From NCBI GenBank assembly GCA_963205185.1, contig CAUJHZ010000061.1, positions 62,001 through 126,000 on the forward strand: a stretch of 64,000 nucleotides of DNA, in the 5' to 3' direction. This DNA is from Planctomycetota bacterium. GTDB lineage: Bacteria; Planctomycetota; Phycisphaerae; Phycisphaerales; UBA5793. Below are positions 1 through 9,156 of the stretch, piece after piece (the stretch's first letter is position 1; each line of letters starts with the position of its first letter). Below the pieces are notes generated by a model. The model was given only the letters and a program-made list of their open reading frames with translations. It ran no database searches and was not told the DNA's origin. The position numbers and the translations under genes are program-made.

Positions 1-348
1 GAGTACGCGGATCGTGACGTTGGTCAGCGGGCTGAAGCGCGACGGCTCGGTCTCGACGACGAGGCGCCAGCGCGCCTGCTGCATCTGGGCATCGAGATCG
101 GCCGCGCTCTGGTCGCTGAACAGTTCCACTTCGACGAGCGAGTCGTTAAGTTGTTCGGCGGTGGTGAGGCCCGCCTCGAGCGCCGCCATCTTCGACACCG
201 CCAGGTCGGTGGCGATCTGCCGATCGCGCGAGCGGGCCAACGACGCCGTCATGCTCGTAGTCGAGACGAGGATGATCGAACCCGCCGTCACGAACAGCGA
301 CAGCGCGATGAGAATCTCAAGCAGCAGCGCGCCGCGGCGGGCGATCAT
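1..348 (-). CDS. Type II secretion-type pseudopilin (GspI/GspJ-like), 3' end outside window
   Basis: The reading frame starts at ATG 348 and stays open to the window edge, giving 116 codons without a stop. The protein begins MIARRGALLLEILIALSLF, a short basic leader followed by a hydrophobic helix with Glu five residues into it, which is the class III prepilin pattern. It would be cleaved and N-methylated by a prepilin peptidase and form part of the periplasmic pseudopilus. The start overlaps the stop of the upstream gspH-like gene (ATGA), so the two are translationally coupled. The order F-G-H-this fits GspI, but GspJ or a generic type IV pilin-like protein cannot be excluded because the C-terminal half is missing. 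Confidence 0.75.
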   Translation of the reverse strand, partial: MIARRGALLLEILIALSLFVTAGSIILVSTTSMTASLARSRDRQIATDLAVSKMAALEAGLTTAEQLNDSLVEVELFSDQSAADLDAQMQQARWRLVVETEPSRFSPLTNVTIRVL

Positions 349-1151
349 GGCTCACTCTCCGTTGAGCCTTGCTCGTCAGGTTCAAGCACGCCGCCCGCAT
401 CCGGAGGCGCGACCTCGACCGCACTCCGCGTCACCTGCCCCGTCCAGGGATTGATCTCGATGCGCGATTGTCGTCCGCCCGCATCCACAATCGTGAAGGA
501 CGCATCACCGAAGGTCGATCCGTCGGGCATGTAGACAAGAAGGGAGACGGGCTGCGCGTCCTCGAGCGAGAAATGGTCCTGCTCGCCGGCCGGAGCAGAC
601 GGGCGGCCTGAAAGAGCATCCTCAGTTGCTTCCTCTTCCGCCGCCGCACCGGTCTGGATTCGAAACCCCTCAGGCAGAACAAGGCGCAGGCGCGAGCCGC
701 CCAGCGCCAGTGTCTTTGGATCATCGCCCGCGGCCGCGCCGAGCCGGGCCGATGGTGTGAGTTGATCCGTTGACTCCTGCGGCGATGCGGCGCTTTCGGT
801 GGAATCACTGTGCAAACCGCTCGCGTCATCGTCCGGCACGACGCTGGTGTCAAGCCATGCGGCATAGAGGGCGCGCTCGCCCGGCTCCCAGAGCAGCTGC
901 ACCGGTCGCCGCTGCCGCTGCGCCTCGGCGCGCGCCAGCGCGAGCGTGGCGATGACCTGGTCTGCCGTGGCGTCGAAGCGCGTGCTCTCGAAGCGCCGCG
1001 TCATCGCGGGGATGGCGACCGCCGCGGCCGCGACGAGCAGCACCAGCACGATGAGAATCTCAATGAGCGTCAGACCGGCGCGGCAAGGAGACGCCGACGA
1101 ACACCGGCGAAGCGATCGCGGCCGCGCGGCACGGTGCCGCGGGCGGACCAT
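345..1151 (-). CDS. GspH-like pseudopilin
   Basis: 268 aa. After an unusually long basic leader of about 25 residues comes the prepilin motif G-LTLIEILIVL and a hydrophobic helix (roughly residues 26-48). The mature part contains the helix 'FDATADQVIATLALARAEAQRQRRPVQ' style pattern seen in GspH/FimT pseudopilins, then a low-complexity Ser/Glu/Ala stretch (about residues 105-135) and a beta-rich C-terminus ending in a Glu-rich tail. Position after gspG and before a gspI/J-like gene supports the minor pseudopilin role at the pseudopilus tip. No clear Shine-Dalgarno precedes ATG 1151, so the true start could be a little further downstream; the long leader suggests this too. Confidence 0.75.
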   Translation of the reverse strand: MVRPRHRAARPRSLRRCSSASPCRAGLTLIEILIVLVLLVAAAAVAIPAMTRRFESTRFDATADQVIATLALARAEAQRQRRPVQLLWEPGERALYAAWLDTSVVPDDDASGLHSDSTESAASPQESTDQLTPSARLGAAAGDDPKTLALGGSRLRLVLPEGFRIQTGAAAEEEATEDALSGRPSAPAGEQDHFSLEDAQPVSLLVYMPDGSTFGDASFTIVDAGGRQSRIEINPWTGQVTRSAVEVAPPDAGGVLEPDEQGSTESEP

Positions 1152-1199
1152 CTCAGCCGCAGCGTCGATGCTCGCGGACAGGCTGCACCTCCCACTCGG

Positions 1200-1724
1200 T
1201 CAGATTCCGCTGTCGCCCGAATCAGTCTCTTCGTCGGTTGACTCGTCGAGTTTGATGTCGTCGGCCGTGCCCTCTTCGCCGTCCTTGCCGTTGGACCAGA
1301 GTTCGTACTTGCGGCCGTCGGCTTCTTCGCCGGTCGCGCCCGCCTCGTCGTCGATGGGCCGGTAGCCGTACTCGTTGCCCCAGCGGTCCTTGAGGTTCTT
1401 CTTGCCCTGGGCGAAGTAGTTGCCCATGTGCTTGCTCTGCTCGTTCTCATCCTCGAGTTTGGTCTTGTCCCAGAGCGCGGCGATGCCTTCATCCTCGGTG
1501 GGGTAGCGACCCATGTCGAGATAGAACTGCTCGAGTGCCGACTCGATCATGCGCAACTGGACGCGCTCGGTGTCTTCGAGCGCCTGGTCGCGGCGGGGCA
1601 TGAGATTGACGGCCACGATGGCGCCGATGGCCAGGACGATCACCAGCACGATGAGCACTTCAATGAGCGTGAAGCCCGCGGCAGCGCGTCGGCGCATCGC
1701 GCGGGGCGAGAATCGGTGAGCCAT
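1200..1724 (-). CDS. gspG: Major pseudopilin GspG
   Basis: 174 aa from ATG 1724. AAGGAG touches an upstream ATG at 1730 but is six bases from ATG 1724, so the latter is the better start (MAHRFSPRAMRRR). The prepilin motif AAG-FTLIEVLIVLVIVLA follows, then the GspG signature region: a long helix (ERVQLRMIESALEQFYLDMGRYPTEDEG), KDRWGNEYGYR and the calcium-loop segment YELWSNGKDGEEGTADDIK, which carries the acidic ligands typical of GspG. The product polymerises into the type II secretion pseudopilus. The C-terminus has an acidic DESTDEETDSGDS tail that is longer than usual. The downstream gspH-like gene starts 49 bases later. Confidence 0.92.
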   Translation of the reverse strand: MAHRFSPRAMRRRAAAGFTLIEVLIVLVIVLAIGAIVAVNLMPRRDQALEDTERVQLRMIESALEQFYLDMGRYPTEDEGIAALWDKTKLEDENEQSKHMGNYFAQGKKNLKDRWGNEYGYRPIDDEAGATGEEADGRKYELWSNGKDGEEGTADDIKLDESTDEETDSGDSGI

Positions 1725-1836
1725 GTTCATCTCCTTGCACTCGGCGTCAGATGGGCCGCAACGGCGGTCGCGTCGATTATACCGACCGAACCCCGTTCGG
1801 ATTTCACCTGCTGCCCGCCCCCGGGGCCAATGGCCC

Positions 1837-3030
1837 TCACCCGCCGGCCTGCGCACTGAGCAGCACCAGCGGCACCACCAGCGCCAGGATGATGAACAGC
1901 AGCGTGGCGCCAAGCAAAAGCAGCAGAAGCGGCTCGAGCAGCCGCACCGCCGTACTCAGCAGGCGATCGACGCGCGACTCGATCGTTTCGGCAATCGACA
2001 CCAGCACTTCTTCCAGGTTATTGGCCGACTCGCCAATTCGAATGACTTCAATGACATCCTCTTCAAACAGCCCGCTCGACGCCAGCGGCTCGGCCAGCGT
2101 CTCGCCTGATTGCACGGACTTGGTCGCCTTCTCGATGGCCTCGATCATCACGGCGTTGCCGGTCGCTTCCTTACTGATGTTCATGGCCTGGAGCATCGGG
2201 ATGCCGTTGGCCAGCAGCGTGCCCAGGATGCGGCAGAAGCGCGCCACTGCCGTGCTCGACACGAGCGGCCCGATGATCCACACGTGCAGCACGTGGCGCG
2301 ACACCCACTGCCGCACTTCCGTCTGCTGCCGGGCCCACCAGGCAAAAGCGACCAGCGCGGCCATCGCGACGAGCACGAGCCAGCCGTGCTGCGTGAGAAG
2401 ATCGCTGGCGCCCATGACGATGCGCGTGGGCAGAGGCAGCGTGCCGATGCCTTCGAGCATCGAGCGAAACTTGGGAACAAAAATGATCATGACCGACACG
2501 ACCACGATCGTGCCCACCACCACGAGCACGATCGGATAGATCATCGAACTGAGAATCGTCGAGCGCAGCTCCGCCTGGCGGTGCAGGAACATGGCCAGGC
2601 GCTTGAGGACTTCTTCGAGAAAGCCGCCGCGCTCGCCGGCGCGCACCATCGCGATGTGAATTGTCGGAAAGGTGCGCGGGTGTTTGGCCATCGACTCAGC
2701 CAGTCCTTCGCCATCCGATACGTCTTCCGCGATGCGGCCGATGACCGCGCCGAGTTTGGGATTGCTCTTGCTGCGGCTGAGCAGTTGCAGCGCGCGCAGA
2801 ATCGGCACGCCGCTGTGAAGCAGTTCGCCCAGTTGCCGGTAGAACGTGGACATCGCCCGCGTCGAGACGCGCACGCCTCGCTCCGAAACACCCGTCTGCT
2901 CGCGCACCTGCACGGGAAAAAGCGACTTGGCTTCGAGGTCGGCCACCACGGCCTGCGTGCTGTGCCCGGCCGCCTGTCCGACCACGCGCTCGCCGGCAGT
3001 GTTCTTGGCGATGTACTCGAAGACGGGCAT
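1837..3030 (-). CDS. gspF: Type II secretion inner-membrane platform protein GspF
   Basis: 397 aa, the usual size for GspF/PilC. The start MPVFEYIAKNTAGE at ATG 3030 is the conserved family N-terminus; a longer frame to 3174 exists but is not family-like. Two GspF domains are visible (about residues 60-185 and 265-385), each with the pattern FYRQLGELLHSGVPILRAL / FCRILGTLLANGIPMLQAM, and three hydrophobic segments (about 165-195, 215-240 and 370-395). It is the polytopic protein that links the secretion ATPase to pseudopilus assembly. It heads this operon here: no gspE is adjacent, the next gene upstream being divergent. No strong ribosome-binding site is seen. Confidence 0.92.
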   Translation of the reverse strand: MPVFEYIAKNTAGERVVGQAAGHSTQAVVADLEAKSLFPVQVREQTGVSERGVRVSTRAMSTFYRQLGELLHSGVPILRALQLLSRSKSNPKLGAVIGRIAEDVSDGEGLAESMAKHPRTFPTIHIAMVRAGERGGFLEEVLKRLAMFLHRQAELRSTILSSMIYPIVLVVVGTIVVVSVMIIFVPKFRSMLEGIGTLPLPTRIVMGASDLLTQHGWLVLVAMAALVAFAWWARQQTEVRQWVSRHVLHVWIIGPLVSSTAVARFCRILGTLLANGIPMLQAMNISKEATGNAVMIEAIEKATKSVQSGETLAEPLASSGLFEEDVIEVIRIGESANNLEEVLVSIAETIESRVDRLLSTAVRLLEPLLLLLLGATLLFIILALVVPLVLLSAQAGG

Positions 3031-3076
3031 GGGAAAGCGTAGGAAGGGGCGGGGAGGAGTCGAGGCATCGAGGCTC

Positions 3077-3116
3077 GGTGCCGTGGTCAAGCGAGGCTCT
3101 GGGAGCGCAGGCCACG
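3077..3116 (+). repeat. Dispersed hairpin repeat, copy 1 (subtype B, core only)
   Basis: A 40-bp core beginning GGTGCCGTGGTC and ending GGCCACG, in the divergent intergenic region between gspF and the QueD-like gene. The outer arms CGTGGTC/GGCCACG pair through seven positions (one G-T), and inside them GCTC-TGG-GAGC forms a second stem. The same core recurs at 62711 (subtype B), and with a one-base-longer variant at 54449 and three times from 59625 (subtype A). The tail that follows the core in the other copies (CGAATC at a fixed distance) is not recognisable here. Confidence 0.8.
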
Positions 3117-3198
3117 CGGGCCCGCCAGCTTCTGCGTGGCGAGGAAACTCCCCGCTGGACTGCGCCACCTGCATTTCGCCGCGACTCTATGATTGGCA

Positions 3199-3987
3199 AT
3201 GCTCCTGCTCACCCGCACCGTCCGCTTCTGCATTGGACAGCCCGGCGCGCGGGTGGACGGGGCCGCCGGCGGCCGGCACAACACCTTCGCCGCGTGGCCG
3301 AGCATGCGCGGCCTGGGCCGGTACTACGAGATTGACGTGCAGTGCGCCGGGCAGGCCGATCCCGTCACGGGCTACTTCCGCAACATCCGCGACATCGACC
3401 AGGCGGTGCGGCAGGGCGCGCTGCCGATCATCGACGCCGCGATCCGCGACGATCCCAGCGCCGAGCCTTGGACGCTCATGGCGCCTCTGCTGCGGGCGGT
3501 GAACGACGAACTGGGCGGCAGCGTACGACAGTTGACGTGGCGCCTCACGCCGTTTTACAGCGTTTCGATGGAGACCGATTCCATGGCCCAGTGCGTGATC
3601 CGACAGCAGTTCGAGTTCGCCGCATCGCACCGGCTCGATTGCGAGAGCCTCTCGCCGCAGGAGAACCGCCGCCTCTTCGGCAAGTGCAACAATGAAGCGG
3701 GCCACGGGCACAACTACCGCGTCGAAGTCGCCGTGGCGATCGACCTCGGCTCGCCGTTCAGCCTGGCGGACCTCGAGGCGGTCGTCAGTCGCGTGCTCAT
3801 CGAGCGCTTCGACCACAAGTATCTCAACGTGGACTGCGCCGAGTTCGCCGATCTGAATCCCAGCGTGGAGAACATCGCGCGCGTGTCGCACGATCTGCTC
3901 GAGCCGGAACTGACCGCAGCCGCCATGAAGTTGCGCGCCGTCACGGTCTGGGAGACGGACAAGACCAGTTGCACCTATCCGGGTTAG
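3199..3987 (+). CDS. 6-carboxytetrahydropterin synthase/PTPS-family protein with two T-folds
   Basis: 262 aa from ATG 3199 (a TTG two codons earlier is also possible). The C-terminal half (from about residue 135) is a complete PTPS/QueD domain: FEFAASHRL, GKCNNEAGHGHNYRVEV, FDHKYLN and a C-terminal E-x-CTYPG. These provide the zinc histidines (ASHR, HGH) and the catalytic Cys/Asp/His/Glu set. The N-terminal half looks like a degenerate second T-fold (RHNTFAAWPSMRGLGRYYEIDV, DPVTGYFRNIRDID) without the histidines. The family converts dihydroneopterin triphosphate toward queuosine precursor or tetrahydropterin; which reaction applies here is not decidable. It precedes the vWA gene by nine bases and may be cotranscribed with it. 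Confidence 0.85.
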   Translation: MLLLTRTVRFCIGQPGARVDGAAGGRHNTFAAWPSMRGLGRYYEIDVQCAGQADPVTGYFRNIRDIDQAVRQGALPIIDAAIRDDPSAEPWTLMAPLLRAVNDELGGSVRQLTWRLTPFYSVSMETDSMAQCVIRQQFEFAASHRLDCESLSPQENRRLFGKCNNEAGHGHNYRVEVAVAIDLGSPFSLADLEAVVSRVLIERFDHKYLNVDCAEFADLNPSVENIARVSHDLLEPELTAAAMKLRAVTVWETDKTSCTYPG

Positions 3988-3996
3988 AGAACCGAC

Positions 3997-6900
3997 TTGC
4001 CTCTCATTCGCGTTGAACATCCCGAGGCGCTGTGGCTGCTGCTGCTGGCCGTTCCGTTTGCCGCGGCGGGCTGGTGGCTGCTCTCGTCTTCGGACCGGTT
4101 CCGCAAGGGCGTGATCGTCGCGATGCGCGTGGTCGTGTTCGTGCTGCTCGTGCTCGTGCTGGCGGGGCTGTCGCGCGAGGAAAAGCACGATCAACTCACC
4201 GTGATCGGCCTGGCGGACATCAGCGGCTCGGTGCGTCATTTTGCCGATTTTCCACCGATCGCCGATACTGCGCCGCCCGACAACCTCGCGTACATCCGCA
4301 AGTGGTTCCGTGACGCCACGCAGCAGCGCCGCACGGGCGACCGCTTCGGCCTGATCGTCTTCGACGGAGCAGCGCGCGCCGTTACCGCGCCCACGGTCGC
4401 CAAGCAGTACCACGACCACCCCTTCGACATCGTGCAGCGCGAGGGCACCAACCTCGCGCAGGCCATCGAGTTCGGCCTGGCGATGTTCCCGCCGGACTCG
4501 GCCCGGCGGCTCGTGCTCTTCACCGACGGCGTCGAAACAGCCGGCTCGGCGCTCGCCGCCGCGATGGATGCAGCCGGCGTCAGCGAGAGCGCCCGCGGCG
4601 TGCCCATCGACGTCGTCCCGGTCTCCTATCGCGTCGCCGCCGAGGTGCAGGTTGATCGCGTCGAAGTGCCCGCCAACGCGCGGCCCGGCCAGCGCATCAC
4701 GGCGCGCGTGGTGATTCAGTCCACCGCAGCCGCGTCCGGCCGGCTCGATCTGCTGCTCGAAGGCGAGCCGCTCGATCTCAACGGCCGCGAGCCGGGCCGC
4801 TCGCGACCGGTGCAACTCAAGCCCGGCACCAACGTGCAACTCATCGAAGTCGAGCTGGCGCCGACTGCGGTGAATCGCTTCAACGCGGTGTTCACGCTTG
4901 ACGATCCGTCGCAGGACACGATGCTGGAAAACAACGTCGCCGAGGCGTTCACCGTCACGCCCCAGCAGGGCGCGGTTCTCGTGGTGAACAACGTGTACAA
5001 CGGCGACGGCACAATCCTGCCCACGGTGCTGGAGCAAGCCGGCATGACCGTCAAGGTCGTCGGCCCGCGCGACCTGCCGCCCAACCCGGTCGAACTCCAG
5101 GCCTACGACCTCATCATCCTCGAAAACCTCCCGGCCGAGGAAGTGCCCGCCGACCAGCAGAAGCTCCTCGCGCAGTACGTGCAGGATTTCGGCGGCGGAT
5201 TGGTCATGGTCGGCGGCTATGACAGCTTCGGCGCCGGCGGGTGGATCGACACGCCGCTTGATCCCATCATCCCCGTGGATATGCGCATTCCCGATGAACT
5301 GCGCGTGCCGACCGCGGCGATTGCGATCGTGCTCGACCGCTCCGGCTCCATGAACGACGCAGGCGGTCCGAGCCAGACCAAGCAGGAGGTCGCCAACGAA
5401 GGCGCGGCCGTCGCCATCGCCACGCTCGATCGCATGGACTACATCACCGTGATCGCCTTCAGCGGCGGCGCCGACGTGGTGGTGCCCATCCGGCGCGTCG
5501 GCGACGCCAAGGAAATCGCTAAGAAGGTGCGGTCGATCACCGGCGACGGCGGCACGAACATGGGTCCCGCGCTCCGCCAGGCCGAGCAGTCGCTCAAGAG
5601 CATCGAGGCCGACGTCAAGCACGTCATCTGCCTCACCGACGGCCGCAGCATGCCTGACGACTTCATCGGCATCGCCCGCTCGATGCGGCAGAATGGCATC
5701 ACGCTCAGCACCATCGCGGTCGGCCAGGACATCGACGGTCCGCTGCTGAGCCAGCTGGCGACGGAAGGCGGCGGCGAGTTTTACGCCGTCATCAACCCGC
5801 GCATCCTGCCGCGCATCTTCGTCAAGGAGATCCGCGTGGTGCGCCGGCCCCTGGTGCGCGAGATTCCCTTCACGCCGTTTGTCGAGACTGCCGGCTCGCC
5901 GCTCACCGACGCCCTGCCGCGCCCGATTCCGCAGTTGGGCGGGCTTGTGCTGACCCAGCCGCGCGACAATCCGGATGTGAACCTGCTGATGGTCGCGCCC
6001 GAGGGCCAGCCAATTCTGGCGCACTGGCAGGCGGGCCTCGGGCGCGTGGCCGCCTTCACCTCTGATGCGCACGACCGCTGGGCTCGCGAATGGATCGACT
6101 GGCCGGGCTACCGGCAGATGTGGACCGCGCTGGCGCGCATGATCGCCCGGCCGGCGGGAAGCAGCAACTTCGAACTGATGACGACCTTTGACGGCGATCG
6201 ACTCGTCGTCACCCTGCGCCACGTCGATATTGACGCAGATGAAGACAAACAGCCTTCGCCCACGATGGTCTCCGTGCCGGGCGTGGCCTACATGCCCGAT
6301 GGCCGGCGCATCGAACTGCGCCTGCGCCCCACGGGGCCCGGAACCTATTCCACGGTTCTGCCCGCCGAAGACAGCGGCCATTACGTCGTGGCGCTCACGC
6401 CGCGCCTGGCCGGCGGCGCGGTGGACCTCGTCATCGGCGGCGTGAGTCGCAGTTCAGGCATCGAATACCGCCGGCTGGTCAGCAACATCGACCTGCTCGA
6501 CGAGATCGCCGCTCGCACCGGCGGCCGACTGCTCGACTGGCGGAACCCCGGGGAGGCAAACCTCTTCGACCGCAAGGAGATTCCACCCAGCATCGGGCTC
6601 GTGCCGATGTGGGGGCCGCTGCTCATTCTCGCCACGCTGCTGTTCGTGATGGATGTAGCCTCGCGCCGCATCGCGTGGAGCACCCCGGCCGTCGTTAACG
6701 CCCTGCGGCGGGCCAGGGCGCGCGTGGGGATGGGCGGTCTCGTCACCACTGGAGAAGCGACCGCAGTCGGTTCGCTTCGGCGCGCCGTCGATGCGATCGA
6801 GCAGCGGCTCACGTCGGAGCGCGAATCGTTCGAGCAGCGCCGCCAGCCACTGCGCGACGAAGCATCAGAAACGATTGAACCGGCGCCAGAGGCCCAACCC

Positions 6901-7143
6901 GTTGGGCAAGCCCCGGCGGAACCGACACCCGAGGATCTCGAGAAGATTGAGCAGGAGCGCGAAGCCCGGCGGCGCGCCCTGGCTCAAAAGCGCCGCGAAG
7001 CGCTCGCGGCCATCAAGGGCAAGACGCCTCCGCCGGATCCGACCGGCCCGGCCGAGCCGCCCACTCCGCCCGCCGACGGCCCGCGCACCTCGCAGACTCT
7101 CGCCGAGCGCATGCGCAAACGCCGCGAGCAGGAGCGCGGCTGA
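3997..7143 (+). CDS. Large membrane protein with two von Willebrand A domains and a glutamine-amidotransferase-like fold
   Basis: 1048 aa from TTG 3997; the N-terminus MPLIRVEHPEALWLLLL is the typical start of BatA-like vWA proteins, so the TTG is likely. Two membrane helices (about 11-29 and 38-58) precede a first vWA-like segment with DISGS (74-78) and LVLFTDG. A ThuA/GATase1-like segment follows (about 325-425, GAVLVVNN ... GGGLVMVGGYDSFG). A full vWA domain with MIDAS DRSGS (about 447) and HVICLTDG comes next, then a second beta-rich region, a membrane helix (about 868-888) and a charged Pro-rich C-terminus. The role is unknown; such proteins are common in planctomycetes and are thought to assemble periplasmic complexes. 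Its stop lies six bases from that of the convergent ABC-F gene. Confidence 0.88.
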   Translation: MPLIRVEHPEALWLLLLAVPFAAAGWWLLSSSDRFRKGVIVAMRVVVFVLLVLVLAGLSREEKHDQLTVIGLADISGSVRHFADFPPIADTAPPDNLAYIRKWFRDATQQRRTGDRFGLIVFDGAARAVTAPTVAKQYHDHPFDIVQREGTNLAQAIEFGLAMFPPDSARRLVLFTDGVETAGSALAAAMDAAGVSESARGVPIDVVPVSYRVAAEVQVDRVEVPANARPGQRITARVVIQSTAAASGRLDLLLEGEPLDLNGREPGRSRPVQLKPGTNVQLIEVELAPTAVNRFNAVFTLDDPSQDTMLENNVAEAFTVTPQQGAVLVVNNVYNGDGTILPTVLEQAGMTVKVVGPRDLPPNPVELQAYDLIILENLPAEEVPADQQKLLAQYVQDFGGGLVMVGGYDSFGAGGWIDTPLDPIIPVDMRIPDELRVPTAAIAIVLDRSGSMNDAGGPSQTKQEVANEGAAVAIATLDRMDYITVIAFSGGADVVVPIRRVGDAKEIAKKVRSITGDGGTNMGPALRQAEQSLKSIEADVKHVICLTDGRSMPDDFIGIARSMRQNGITLSTIAVGQDIDGPLLSQLATEGGGEFYAVINPRILPRIFVKEIRVVRRPLVREIPFTPFVETAGSPLTDALPRPIPQLGGLVLTQPRDNPDVNLLMVAPEGQPILAHWQAGLGRVAAFTSDAHDRWAREWIDWPGYRQMWTALARMIARPAGSSNFELMTTFDGDRLVVTLRHVDIDADEDKQPSPTMVSVPGVAYMPDGRRIELRLRPTGPGTYSTVLPAEDSGHYVVALTPRLAGGAVDLVIGGVSRSSGIEYRRLVSNIDLLDEIAARTGGRLLDWRNPGEANLFDRKEIPPSIGLVPMWGPLLILATLLFVMDVASRRIAWSTPAVVNALRRARARVGMGGLVTTGEATAVGSLRRAVDAIEQRLTSERESFEQRRQPLRDEASETIEPAPEAQPVGQAPAEPTPEDLEKIEQEREARRRALAQKRREALAAIKGKTPPPDPTGPAEPPTPPADGPRTSQTLAERMRKRREQERG

Positions 7144-7149
7144 CGCGCC

Positions 7150-9111
7150 TTACTCGGTTTCATCCGCCCTGCGCGACCATTCGAATTCGAGAGGTTCGAG
7201 TTCGGCAGCGAGCGCGGCCCGTTCATCGCTCAACTTCTTTGTCTTGCGGCCGTCGGTGTGGACGCGCACGTCCATGAGCGACTCGTCAATGGCGCGGATG
7301 CGCTTCTCGATCTCCTCGATGCGCGTTTCGAGTTTGGACATGCTCATCTTTGTCAGCGCCCCGCCCGAGGGAGCCGCTTTTTCCGGTTTCTTTGGTTTCG
7401 CTGCAGGCGCCACCGGCTGCTCGCGCTTTCGCTCCGCGGCTTGTGCCTTGGCCTGCGCCGCCGCCGCGGTCTCGCGCTGCCTGAGTTCTTTCCACGCGGT
7501 GTAGTTGCCGGCCACCTGCCGCACCTCGCCCTGGCCGTCGAGCGCGATGATGCGATCCACGCACGCGTCGAGCAGCGCGCGATCGTGGCTGATGAGCAGC
7601 ATCGTGCCGTCAAATCCCGTCTCGGGGTTGAGTGCCGCTTCGAGCCGCTCGGAGGACGGGATGTCGAAGTGGTTCGTCGGCTCGTCGAGCACGAGGACGT
7701 TGTGCCCGCCCGCCACGAGCCCGGCGAGGATCACGCGGCTGCGCTCGCCGCCGCTGAGCACGCGCAGCACCTTGTCCTGGTCGTCGCCGCTGAAAAGAAA
7801 CGCCCCGGCGAGATCGCGCGCCTGCTGCTCGCTGGCGCGACGACCGCCGTCGATCGACAGGATGACCGACTGCAGGTATTCCCACACCGTCAGGTTGAGA
7901 TCGAGCCCCTCGTGCAACTGGCTGAAGTGCCCGATGCTCACGTTGCTGCCGATGCGCACCTTGCCGGAGTCGGGGTTCATCTCGCCGATGAGACACTTGG
8001 CCAGCGTGGACTTACCGCTGCCGTTGGGGCCGATGATGCCGATGCGCTCGCCGCGCCCGATGGAGATCTCCAGATCGTGAAACAGCGGCCGGCCGTCGTA
8101 AGCCTTGCTCAGCCCTTCGGCGCTGAAGACGATGTCGCCCGTGCGCGGCGCCTTGGGCAGGTTCAGGCGCATCACGTCCATTTCCATCGGCCGGTCGATG
8201 GTCTCGTTGTCGATGTAGCGCTCGAGGCGCGAGAGGCGGCCCTGGGCCTGCCTGGCCCGCTGGCCCGCGCGGTAGCGGTCGATGAACCGCTGCTCGCTGC
8301 GGATGCGGTCCTGCTGTTTCTCGTACACGCGCTGCTCGACCACCTTGCGCTCGGCCCGCAGTTCGCGGAACTTGGCGTAGTTGCCCGGATACGTCGAGAC
8401 GCGGCCGGGCTCGAGTTCGATAATCCGGTGCACGACGCGATCGAGCAGGTAGCGATCGTGGCTGACGACGATGACCGTGCCCTTGAACTGCTCGGCGAGG
8501 AAGTTCTCGAGCCACTGCCGCCCGTCGATGTCGAGGTGGTTCGTCGGTTCGTCGAGCAGCAGCAGGTCCGGATTCTCGAGCAGCAGCCGCGCCAGCGCCG
8601 CGCGCGAGCGCTGCCCGCCCGAAAGCGCCGAGACCGGCAGTTCAAACTGCTCATCGACGAAACCCAGGCCGTGCAGCGTCTCCTTGATGCGGTGCTCCAC
8701 CGCGTAGCCGCCCAGCCGCTGCACTTCGCCCTCGAGCCGCTCGTAGCGCTTCATGATGCGCTCGAGTTCGTCGCCGCTTGTCTCGCCCATGCGGTGCGCC
8801 AGTTCGTGCATCTGCTCGTGCGCGGCGTGCAGTTCGGCAAAGGCGCTTTCGGCAATGTCAAAAACCGTCATGCCCGGCTCAAACTTCGGATCCTGCGCGA
8901 GATAACCCACGCGCGCGCCGCGCTGCACGATCGCCTCGCCGCTCTCGGCAGCAAACTCGCCGGCGATCAGCCGCAGCAGCGTTGACTTGCCCGCGCCGTT
9001 GCGGCCGACCAGCCCGACCCGCTCGCCCGGCTCGACTGAAAACGTCACGCCGTCGAGCACCCGGCGGATGCCGATCGAATACGTCACATTCGTCAATGCC
9101 AGAAGGGGCAT
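7150..9111 (-). CDS. ABC-F family ATPase (Uup/EttA/YheS type)
   Basis: 653 aa, two ABC domains without membrane segments. Domain 1 has Walker A GRNGAGKST (37-45), signature LSGGQRSR (163-170) and Walker B LLLLDEPTNHLD (183-194). The charged linker helices (about 245-305) correspond to the P-site tRNA interaction motif. Domain 2 has GPNGSGKST (361-369), LSGGERSR (452-459) and VLVLDEPTNHFD. The C-terminal about 110 residues are Ala/Lys/Pro-rich followed by a predicted coiled coil, as in Uup/YheS. ABC-F proteins act on the ribosome to relieve stalling or confer antibiotic protection; the exact subgroup cannot be set from sequence reading alone. It lies 45 bases after nuoI on the same strand. Confidence 0.93.
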   Translation of the reverse strand: MPLLALTNVTYSIGIRRVLDGVTFSVEPGERVGLVGRNGAGKSTLLRLIAGEFAAESGEAIVQRGARVGYLAQDPKFEPGMTVFDIAESAFAELHAAHEQMHELAHRMGETSGDELERIMKRYERLEGEVQRLGGYAVEHRIKETLHGLGFVDEQFELPVSALSGGQRSRAALARLLLENPDLLLLDEPTNHLDIDGRQWLENFLAEQFKGTVIVVSHDRYLLDRVVHRIIELEPGRVSTYPGNYAKFRELRAERKVVEQRVYEKQQDRIRSEQRFIDRYRAGQRARQAQGRLSRLERYIDNETIDRPMEMDVMRLNLPKAPRTGDIVFSAEGLSKAYDGRPLFHDLEISIGRGERIGIIGPNGSGKSTLAKCLIGEMNPDSGKVRIGSNVSIGHFSQLHEGLDLNLTVWEYLQSVILSIDGGRRASEQQARDLAGAFLFSGDDQDKVLRVLSGGERSRVILAGLVAGGHNVLVLDEPTNHFDIPSSERLEAALNPETGFDGTMLLISHDRALLDACVDRIIALDGQGEVRQVAGNYTAWKELRQRETAAAAQAKAQAAERKREQPVAPAAKPKKPEKAAPSGGALTKMSMSKLETRIEEIEKRIRAIDESLMDVRVHTDGRKTKKLSDERAALAAELEPLEFEWSRRADETE

Positions 9112-9156
9112 GGTTGCGGAAGTCTACTTTTGAAGTGGAACGAAACGCCGCCGCGC

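Noticed and set aside
3187-6381. Open minus-strand frame of 1064 codons
   Set aside because: It lies wholly antisense to the vWA and PTPS-like genes and has a His/Arg/Asp-rich composition typical of a mirror frame in GC-rich coding DNA; no family motifs or ribosome-binding site.
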